64,000 bases of DNA, from the NCBI RefSeq assembly GCF_014652615.1, contig NZ_BMZD01000001.1, positions 207,962 to 271,961 on the forward strand. The letters are read 5' to 3'. Below, piece after piece: positions 20,581-27,113 of the stretch. The position numbers were made by a program, and so were the translations under genes. This DNA comes from Novosphingobium arvoryzae (lineage in GTDB: Bacteria > Pseudomonadota > Alphaproteobacteria > Sphingomonadales > Sphingomonadaceae). The notes beneath the pieces are model-generated. The model ran no database searches and had not been told where the DNA came from. It saw nothing but the letters and a program-made list of their open reading frames with translations. Numbering within the stretch: position 1 is the stretch's first letter; every line of letters starts with the position of its first letter.

Positions 20581-22053
20581 TCATCGCTGCGCCCATGCCG
20601 ACAGCAGGCTGGCGGCGTCGCCCGTTCCGAAAACATAGCGATCGGGCCGCACCAGCACCGCTTCGGCGCCGCGCTCGGTCAACCATTGGGCAGCGGCCTT
20701 GCGCCACGGTGCGAGCGGCGCTGCGTCCAGGCTGACGAGGGATACGCCGGCCGGGGCGGCGATCCCCGGCGTGATCGTCCCGATCAGCCAGGCCTGTTCG
20801 CCCAGGGCATCGTCGATCCGCTCGCCCTCGGCCGCCATGAACTGCGGAAAATAACTGCCCGCGCCGGCGGTGCCGCCGAGCATGCATCCGGTGGCGAGGG
20901 GCGGGAATTCCACGGCCCCATCGGGTGATTGTCCCGCGGCGCGGGCCGCCAGCATTTGCTGGTTGCGCGCTTCGGCCGCAACGGGATCGGTGATGCACAC
21001 CGTCTGCCCCATCATCACGGCGAGCGCGATCGTGGCCCGCACGTGCGGTTCGCGTTCAACCTGATAGCTGTCCAGCAGCGCATCGTCCGCCGCACCCCGG
21101 GCAATCATGCCCAGTTTCCAGCCAAGGTTGGCGGCGTCGCGAATCCCCGCGCACATTCCCTGACCGGCGAAGGGCGGCGTCTGGTGCGCGGCATCGCCCG
21201 CCAGCAGCACCTGCCCCTTGCGCCAATCCTTCGCCACACGGGCGTTGAAGCGATAGACGGCCTTGCGTTCCAGCGACACGGCACCATCGACATTCCACGG
21301 CTTGAGCAAGGCCGCAACAAAGGCGTCGTCCATGATCTGTTCGGCCGTTTCGCCCGGCAGCATCATGAATTCCCAGCGGTGCCGGCCTTCGCCCATCAGC
21401 ACGCAGGTGGTGGGGCGCGCCGGATCGCAGATCTGCAGGTTGACCGGCGGCAGGCGGTCGAAATCGTGCACGATGGTATCGATCACCAGCCAGGGTTCGT
21501 CGAACTGCAGGTCATCGAGTTCAATGCCGGCCGCCGCCCGGACCGGGCTGCGCGTTCCGTCCGCGCCGACCAGCCAGCGGGAGCGCAGGGTGCGTTGGCC
21601 GTTTGGCGTCTCGAACGTCGCGCTTACGCCGCCGGCTTCCTGGTGCAGCGCGGTAAAGCGCCATTCGCTGCGCAGTTCGGCCTGCGGGGTTCGCTCCAGC
21701 TCGCCGCGCAGCACGCGCTCGACCGATGGCTGGTGGATCATGTTGGCCGATGGCCAGCCGCCTGGCCCGACCCGATCCGACCCTTCGAAGCGCAGCAGGA
21801 TTTCTCCGCTGGCGGTCAGGAAGTCGTAATGCATCGTTGTCCGGCTGGTTGCCGCGATGGCGTCGGCCGCGCCAACCGACTGAAAGATGCGCATCACTTC
21901 ATGATCGACATGCGCGGCGCGCGGCAGCGGATAGATCTCCGCCTCGCGCTCGCACACGATCACGCTGGCCCCGTGCCGCGCGGCGATCAGCGCCAGCGTC
22001 ACGCCAGTCGGGCCGCCGCCCACAATCAGGACGTCGCAATCGAATTCGGGCAT
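20581..22053 (-). CDS. FAD-dependent aromatic monooxygenase (MhpA/PHBH type)
   Basis: 490 aa from the ATG at 22053, chosen because GGAGGG sits 5 bases upstream; a second ATG at 22065 adds four residues but lies over that site. Rossmann motif GGGPTG near residues 12-17, a DG fold (LVGADGTRSPVRAA), and the FAD ribityl motif GDAAHQTPPFAGQGM define a single-component flavin hydroxylase. It resembles 3-(3-hydroxyphenyl)propionate and other phenol hydroxylases, which make the catechol substrate for the neighbouring dioxygenase. It is the last gene of a three-gene set, 27 bases after the hydrolase. Substrate not predictable. Confidence 0.85.
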   Translation of the reverse strand: MPEFDCDVLIVGGGPTGVTLALIAARHGASVIVCEREAEIYPLPRAAHVDHEVMRIFQSVGAADAIAATSRTTMHYDFLTASGEILLRFEGSDRVGPGGWPSANMIHQPSVERVLRGELERTPQAELRSEWRFTALHQEAGGVSATFETPNGQRTLRSRWLVGADGTRSPVRAAAGIELDDLQFDEPWLVIDTIVHDFDRLPPVNLQICDPARPTTCVLMGEGRHRWEFMMLPGETAEQIMDDAFVAALLKPWNVDGAVSLERKAVYRFNARVAKDWRKGQVLLAGDAAHQTPPFAGQGMCAGIRDAANLGWKLGMIARGAADDALLDSYQVEREPHVRATIALAVMMGQTVCITDPVAAEARNQQMLAARAAGQSPDGAVEFPPLATGCMLGGTAGAGSYFPQFMAAEGERIDDALGEQAWLIGTITPGIAAPAGVSLVSLDAAPLAPWRKAAAQWLTERGAEAVLVRPDRYVFGTGDAASLLSAWAQR

Positions 22054-22079
22054 CTGTCCCTCCATTCCGGGGCGAGGCT

Positions 22080-22919
22080 TCAGGCTTCTGCCGCCATTAC
22101 GCCTTCGATGTGGCCCAGCCCGTCGATCTCGCAGCGCACGACATCGCCGGGTTGCAGGAACTGGCGCGGGTCCATCGCCGCACCGACGCCGCCCGGAGTG
22201 CCAGTGAACAGCACGTCGCCCGGCTCCAGTGTCATCCCGGTGGAGAGATGCTCAACCTGCTGCCAGATATTGAAGACCAGGTGCGCGGTGTTCGATTCCT
22301 GCCGCTTCTCGCCGTTGACGAAGCAGCGGATGCCCAGCGCATGGGGATCGCCCACTTCGTCCGCCGTGACGATCCACGGCCCCATCGGCGCATGCGTGTC
22401 AAAGCTCTTGCCCAGCGACCACTGCGGCCCGGCATGCTGCCACATCCGCTCGGTCACGTCGTTGCCCACGCAATACCCGAAGATCGCTGCGGGAGCGTCG
22501 GCGGCGGCAATGTGCTTGCCGCCCTTGCCGACGATCGCGACCAGTTCGACTTCATAATCCGGCGTTGCCGTTCCCCGCGCGATCAGGATGGGATCGTAGG
22601 GACCATTGACCGATGTCTGGGCCTTGGTGAACCAGACCTGGCGCTCGGGCGTGCCCATCTTCGATTCCGCGATGTGATCGGCATAGTTGAGTCCGATCGC
22701 CCAGATCTTGCCCGGCCGCGGAACCGGCGCTTCCAGCTTGACCGAAGCAAGCGGCACGCCGCTGTCAGTCGCCGCCTTGGCCGCCAGATCGTCCTTCACC
22801 GCCTCCCAGTTGGCGATCAGGTCGATCATGGTGCCGTTCAGGCCGGTGTCGATGATGCTGTCGCCGACGACGATCCCGGTGCGGGTCTGGCCGTTGGCGG
22901 TATACGTGGCGAGTTTCAT
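22080..22919 (-). CDS. Fumarylacetoacetate hydrolase-family protein
   Basis: 279 aa. The FAH fold is clear: IWAIGLNYADHIAE, the acidic metal-binding DYEVELVAIVG, GYCVGNDVTER, GKSFDTHAPMGPW and GDVLFTGTPGGVG. In aromatic pathways this family hydrolyses or hydrates ring-cleavage products. The start MKLATYTANG at 22919 overlaps the dioxygenase stop by 4 bases; a longer in-frame reading to 23198 lies inside that gene and is rejected. Confidence 0.88.
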   Translation of the reverse strand: MKLATYTANGQTRTGIVVGDSIIDTGLNGTMIDLIANWEAVKDDLAAKAATDSGVPLASVKLEAPVPRPGKIWAIGLNYADHIAESKMGTPERQVWFTKAQTSVNGPYDPILIARGTATPDYEVELVAIVGKGGKHIAAADAPAAIFGYCVGNDVTERMWQHAGPQWSLGKSFDTHAPMGPWIVTADEVGDPHALGIRCFVNGEKRQESNTAHLVFNIWQQVEHLSTGMTLEPGDVLFTGTPGGVGAAMDPRQFLQPGDVVRCEIDGLGHIEGVMAAEA

Positions 22920-23935
22920 GCGGTTTGACCTTTCGGATTGCGGCGCAGCAGCCGCTTGATGCGCAGGATCAGCGCGGTTGCAAACGAGATCAGGCCGGGC
23001 GGCGGGGCCAGCCTGCCAGCGAACATGGGATGCGGACTGCCCCACTGGACTGCCAGCAAAGCGCTCATCGGCAGCTTCTGGGGCGGGTCTGCGGCCGTGA
23101 ACAGGTCGCCATCGGTCCAGTGTTCCAGCTCGTTGCCGAACGGGTCCCTCCAGTAATCGAACACCTGGCTGCCCATGATGTGCCGCCCCACTCCCCACGC
23201 GGACTGCCGCCCGGCGGCTTTCAGGTGCTGGTGGCCCAGCATCAGGTCGTCAAGGTTGGCCACTTCGAATGCGGCGTGGAGCAGGCCCAGTTCACCCGGC
23301 AATTGCGCCAGGAACAGCGTGTGATGGTCGGCCGGTCGATCACCCAGGTCGCAACGCATGAATGCGCCCAGCGGCACGTCCTTGGCCGCCTCGACTTCAT
23401 CCGAAGTGAGCAGTCCGAACCGCTCCTTGTACCACGCCTCCGAGTTCCTGAAGTCGCGGACCTTCAGCACGGCATGCCCGATCCGGTGAACATGGGCGGG
23501 AGCGGCCTCAAGGCGGACGGTCGCGCTCTGGCGCGGCTTGGCAGCAACGGTGTTGCGCGGTGCATCGGCCACCTTCGGTTCTGGTGTGGCCGTTTCCTGT
23601 CCGGCCACGACTTCAACGCGGTAGCCGTCGGGATCGGTCAGGCGCACCATCTGCCCGCCGCCCGGTTCCGCCATGCCCTCCACGTCCACGCCCTCGTGGG
23701 CCGCAAGGGCTTCCAGATCTGCGATGCTGGCAGCGCGTAGCCCAAGCGCCAGAAACCGGGCTTCACCCGGTTCGGTAACGTGCAGAAACGGCCGTCCGTC
23801 CGTCCCCTTGGCATAAAGACGCCCGCCAGCCTCGAAGCAGGACAGTCCGAAATCCGCCAGAAACGCCCGCATGGCTGGCAGATCGGGCGCGGCAAAGCGC
23901 ACGTGGGCGATGTCTTCGATCCTGATGACCGGCAT
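22916..23935 (-). CDS. Type I extradiol (catechol 2,3-type) dioxygenase
   Basis: 339 aa with two glyoxalase/VOC modules, residues 1-112 and about 148-275. The second has the Fe(II) triad His154 (HRIGHAVLKV), His220 (LLHAAFEV) and Glu271 (GNELEHW), plus the second-shell DHHTLFL (His203/His204) and GRHIMGSQVFDYWRDP. This supports meta-cleavage of a catechol. An unusual C-terminal tail of about 30 residues, hydrophobic then basic (LISFATALILRIKRLLRR), may bind the membrane. It is the first gene of the aromatic operon, opposite the TetR gene. Confidence 0.87.
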   Translation of the reverse strand: MPVIRIEDIAHVRFAAPDLPAMRAFLADFGLSCFEAGGRLYAKGTDGRPFLHVTEPGEARFLALGLRAASIADLEALAAHEGVDVEGMAEPGGGQMVRLTDPDGYRVEVVAGQETATPEPKVADAPRNTVAAKPRQSATVRLEAAPAHVHRIGHAVLKVRDFRNSEAWYKERFGLLTSDEVEAAKDVPLGAFMRCDLGDRPADHHTLFLAQLPGELGLLHAAFEVANLDDLMLGHQHLKAAGRQSAWGVGRHIMGSQVFDYWRDPFGNELEHWTDGDLFTAADPPQKLPMSALLAVQWGSPHPMFAGRLAPPPGLISFATALILRIKRLLRRNPKGQTA

Positions 23936-23957
23936 GGCGGCTCTCCCGATTCGATTA

Positions 23958-23971
23958 TGACTATTTAGTCA
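23958..23971. promoter_or_regulatory. TetR operator candidate 1
   Basis: TGACTATTTAGTCA is an inverted repeat with arms TGACTA and TAGTCA. It lies 22 bases upstream of the dioxygenase start and fits the same pattern, TGACT-N4-RGTCA, as the second site. Confidence 0.6.
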
Positions 23972-23984
23972 CCTTGCTTGTTTT

Positions 23985-23998
23985 TGACTGAATGGTCA
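23985..23998. promoter_or_regulatory. TetR operator candidate 2
   Basis: TGACTGAATGGTCA, a second match to TGACT-N4-RGTCA, starting 27 bases after site 1 and ending 14 bases before the preferred TetR start at 24013. Two matching dyads between divergent genes suggest joint control of the operon and of the regulator itself. Confidence 0.55.
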
Positions 23999-24012
23999 AG
24001 TATGCGATCTCC

Positions 24013-24663
24013 ATGTCCATCGCCGATCAGTCCAGCCTGTCTCCGCGCGCCGCGCGCACCCGCGCAGCCTTGATTGCGGCGGGGTTCGACCTGCTGGCGG
24101 ACCGTCCGATCGATGCAATCCCGATCGATGATGTGGTGGCCCGTGCCGGGGTGGCGAAAGGAAGCTTTTTCAATCACTTTGCTGACAAGCAGGATTTTGC
24201 AGCCGCCATTTCAGCGGAAGTGAGAATGGAGGTCGAGGCGCTGGTCACGGCCCGCAACGCGGCCGTCAGCGACCCGCTGGAGCGGATTGCCGGGGGCATG
24301 CAGATTGCTGCCCAGTTCGCGCTCGAACAGCGCCGGCGCAGCGCCGTGCTGATGCGGGGCCAGGGATCGTCCACGGCGCGGGCACATCCCCTGAATCGCG
24401 GGCTGGTGGCCGATGTCGAAGCCGCACTGGCCAATGGCTTGCTGCGGCCGGCGGCGCGCGAGAATGGCGTGCTGTTCTGGCTGGCGCTGTGCCAGATGCT
24501 GATTACTCATATCGTCGAGCGAAAGCTGGGGCGGGATGAGGCTGCGGCGGTGTTGTCAGGCATGCTGGTGCTGGGACTGACCGGACTGGGAGTCGCCGCC
24601 GACCGGGCCGAAACCATAGCGGCGGCGGCGGCACGGGAACTAGGGGCAAGCAGCGCCGGCTGA
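24013..24663 (+). CDS. TetR-family transcriptional regulator
   Basis: 216 aa from the ATG at 24013 (MSIADQSSLSPRAARTRAAL). The upstream ATG at 23992 falls inside operator 2 and is less likely. Residues about 10-55 form the helix-turn-helix, with VVARAGVAKGSFFNHFADKQDF as recognition region. The remainder is the ligand-binding, dimerising helical domain. Divergent from the aromatic operon, so it probably represses it and responds to a pathway compound. Confidence 0.88.
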   Translation: MSIADQSSLSPRAARTRAALIAAGFDLLADRPIDAIPIDDVVARAGVAKGSFFNHFADKQDFAAAISAEVRMEVEALVTARNAAVSDPLERIAGGMQIAAQFALEQRRRSAVLMRGQGSSTARAHPLNRGLVADVEAALANGLLRPAARENGVLFWLALCQMLITHIVERKLGRDEAAAVLSGMLVLGLTGLGVAADRAETIAAAAARELGASSAG

Positions 24664-24687
24664 GCGCTTTGCGGCGCGGCGGGCAGC

Positions 24688-26166
24688 TCAGGGACAGGGC
24701 AGGCTCAGCCATTGCGCCAGATTGCGGCGATGCTTGTTCACGCTTTCGGTCACGAGCGGGGCCAGATCAGGGGTGACTGAAAGGTGCAGACCCTGCGCTG
24801 AACGGACCAGTTCGGACTTTTCCAGCACCTCGACGGCGCACAGGCTGAACTTGCGGCACAGGCGGATCGCCAGCCCCCAGCCGACGGCCTGACGCAGCCG
24901 TTCCGGCGTTGCCAGCTGGAGCAGGACGGGCGGCAGATCGGTCTTTCCGGCATTGGCCAGTGCGGTCGCGGCAAGCATGGCGCGGTCCTGCGCCGATGCG
25001 CCGATCCAGCGCTTGTGCAGCGCCCAGTCCAGCGCCTCGGTCACGCGGCGGTTGGGCTCGGCGCGAAAGCTGGCCAACGCGAGCATGGTCGCGGCGATGC
25101 GCAAGGGCTCGTCGGCGGGTTCGCCCGCGGCGGGGGCAGTCCAGTCCGCGACCTGGCGGGCCAGCGGGGGCGGGGTGCCGCGCGCGGCGGCGAAGTCCGC
25201 GATCCCGGCGAGCAACGGCGGTTCCTGCAGGGCGGTTCGTTCCAGCCCGGCCAGCAGGACGCCTTCGCGCAGCCCCCATGACGAGAAGACCACCCGTGTC
25301 GGGGCCAGTTCCTGCAGCAGGACTTCGAGCAGGGCGGCGGCATCGGGCATCGCGGCAAGCCGCCCGGCGGGCACTCCGGCCAGTGCCCCGGCTCCGGCCG
25401 GCCCCTTGCCGGGCTTGTTCGCCCTCAGCGCCTTGACCAGCGCGGCGGCGGATTGGGCGGTCAGCTCGTAACCGTGCGGATCGTCCAGCGGCCAGCGATC
25501 GCGCTGCATCGCGACCCGCGCCAGCGCGCGCCATGATCCGCCGACCAGATAGAGCGGCTGCTGCTGGCTGCCCGCCCAACCCGCCGCCGACAAGTGCCTG
25601 CGCACGGCAGCGCGAAACGCGGCCGGTCCGCTGCTGCGCAGTGCGGGCAGGCGCAGGGTGCCCAGCGGCATGCTCGCCCCGTGTTCGCAGCCTGTGGGAT
25701 CGACATGAACCAGCTCCAGACTGCCCCCGCCCAGATCTGCCACGACGCCGTGCGCGCCGGGGAATGCGGCCTGTACCCCGTGGGCGCTGGCCAGCGCTTC
25801 TTCCTCGCCGCTCAGCAGGCGCGGCTTGAGCCCCAGCGCGCGAATGCGCTCCATCAGTTCCGGTCCGTTGGCGGCATCGCGCACCGCCGCTGTCGCCACC
25901 GCATCGACCGACTTGATCCCCTGGATCCGCAGCAGTGCGGCATAGCGGGCTAGCGCGGCCAGTGCCTGGGCCGCGGCCTTGTCCGCAATCAGCCCGGTTT
26001 CCGCCAGCCCGCGCCCCAGCCGGGCGGTTACCTTTTCGTTGTGCAGCACCACGGGGGCGCGCGGCGGTCCGCCATAGATCACCAGCCGGACCGTGTTGGA
26101 TCCGATGTCGATGATCGCCCGCGGGGCGCTGGCTGCGACGGACGCAGGCCGGTCGCGAAGGGACAT
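24688..26166 (-). CDS. ppx: Ppx/GppA-family phosphatase with C-terminal HD-like domain
   Basis: 492 aa from the ATG at 26166, which has AGGAG 10 bases upstream. N-terminal ASKHA fold with IIDIGSNTVRLVIYGG and VVADLGGGSLELVHV; the C-terminal 190 residues are helical, like the long form of exopolyphosphatase. Either polyphosphate or (p)ppGpp 5'-phosphate may be the substrate. Divergent from an OmpR-type regulator with a 158-base gap. A second, shorter paralogue lies at 50464-51708. Confidence 0.85.
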   Translation of the reverse strand: MSLRDRPASVAASAPRAIIDIGSNTVRLVIYGGPPRAPVVLHNEKVTARLGRGLAETGLIADKAAAQALAALARYAALLRIQGIKSVDAVATAAVRDAANGPELMERIRALGLKPRLLSGEEEALASAHGVQAAFPGAHGVVADLGGGSLELVHVDPTGCEHGASMPLGTLRLPALRSSGPAAFRAAVRRHLSAAGWAGSQQQPLYLVGGSWRALARVAMQRDRWPLDDPHGYELTAQSAAALVKALRANKPGKGPAGAGALAGVPAGRLAAMPDAAALLEVLLQELAPTRVVFSSWGLREGVLLAGLERTALQEPPLLAGIADFAAARGTPPPLARQVADWTAPAAGEPADEPLRIAATMLALASFRAEPNRRVTEALDWALHKRWIGASAQDRAMLAATALANAGKTDLPPVLLQLATPERLRQAVGWGLAIRLCRKFSLCAVEVLEKSELVRSAQGLHLSVTPDLAPLVTESVNKHRRNLAQWLSLPCP

Positions 26167-26324
26167 CCAGAGACTCCTGTTCGGGCAGACATTTGGCCGC
26201 CGCATTCTCTTTGCGGGGCTGAGCCGCAGTGCGCAAGCGCGGGTTCGCATCCGCGCTGACACCAAACCGTCACGCAGACGACACATGGGCTTGGCACAGG
26301 CAGCGGATCAATCGGACGGGGCCC

Positions 26325-26999
26325 ATGCAGCACATCGACATCATCCTGACGCGCGAACCGGACGATGGTCTGGCGCCCTATGTGCACGATCAGTTGACTG
26401 TCGCGTTCCACCTGTTGGGCCGGACCAGCGATCTGCCGCTGCTGGAAGGCGCGGTGTGGATTTTCGTCGACTGGGTGCTGCCCAGAATTTCCGGGCTGGA
26501 AATGTGCCGCCAGCTGCGCTGCGATCCGTTGACCGCGAAAGCGCGGATCACGATGGTGCTGGGCGAGGACGATCTAGATGCGCGCCGCCGGGCGCTGCGG
26601 GCCGGTGCGGATGATTACCTGATCGGCACGCCCACCCGCCGGTCGCTGCTGGACCGCGCGCTGTCCAGCCTGGGCAGCCTTGGCGAATTGCCGCGCCGCC
26701 AGTCGATCAGCCTGGGCGAACTGACCATTGAACTGACCGCGTTCCAGGCCCGCTGGCAGGGCCAGCCGATCCGCCTGATGCCCAACGAATTCCGGCTGCT
26801 GCGATTTCTGGTCGAGCATCCCGGCCGGGTATTCACCCGCCAGCAGCTGATTCAGGCGCTGGGCAAGCACGACGCGCCGATTGATGAGCGCACGGTCGAC
26901 GTCTGGATCGGCCGCCTGCGCCGCGCGCTGGTGACGCAGGGCGTGGCGCACGAATTGCGCACGGTGCGCTCGCTCGGCTACGTGCTCGACCCCGCCTGA
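26325..26999 (+). CDS. OmpR/PhoB-type response regulator with degenerate receiver
   Basis: 224 aa from the ATG at 26325 (MQHIDIILTREPDDG). The C-terminal winged helix (about 125-224) is typical: LMPNEFRLLRFLVEHPGRVF, RTVDVWIGRLRRAL, VRSLGYVLDP. The receiver keeps the phospho-acceptor position (FVDWVLPRISGLEMC, Asp49) but the N-terminal acidic pair is absent, the switch Ser/Thr is replaced (MVLGEDD) and the conserved Lys of the YxxKP motif is missing (DDYLIGTPT). It may therefore act without normal phosphorylation. No histidine kinase gene is adjacent. An earlier start at 26229 is possible but adds unrelated sequence. Confidence 0.85.
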   Translation: MQHIDIILTREPDDGLAPYVHDQLTVAFHLLGRTSDLPLLEGAVWIFVDWVLPRISGLEMCRQLRCDPLTAKARITMVLGEDDLDARRRALRAGADDYLIGTPTRRSLLDRALSSLGSLGELPRRQSISLGELTIELTAFQARWQGQPIRLMPNEFRLLRFLVEHPGRVFTRQQLIQALGKHDAPIDERTVDVWIGRLRRALVTQGVAHELRTVRSLGYVLDPA

Positions 27000-27028
27000 G
27001 CGGACTTTTCCCGAACGCCCGCATGCGC

Positions 27029-27061
27029 AAAAAACGGCCCGCTCCCAGAGGGAACGGGCCG
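27029..27061 (-). terminator. Terminator of the lipoprotein/TonB-receptor operon
   Basis: Arms CGGCCCG (27035-27041) and CGGGCCG (27055-27061), with an inner TCCC-AGA-GGGA, are followed on the minus strand by six T residues (27029-27034). It lies just after the receptor stop and could also end transcripts of the convergent regulator gene. Confidence 0.8.
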
Positions 27062-27113
27062 CCGAGTTGAGTTGCCGGGAGGCCGCCGCAAAGCAGCCTC
27101 TCGCGCAGGGAGT

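Noticed and set aside
20485..24663. Genomic island inserted at tRNA-Leu, because an aromatic-degradation cluster follows the tRNA
   Set aside because: No integrase, no repeat of the tRNA 3' end further along and no change in base composition; the cluster is simply adjacent.
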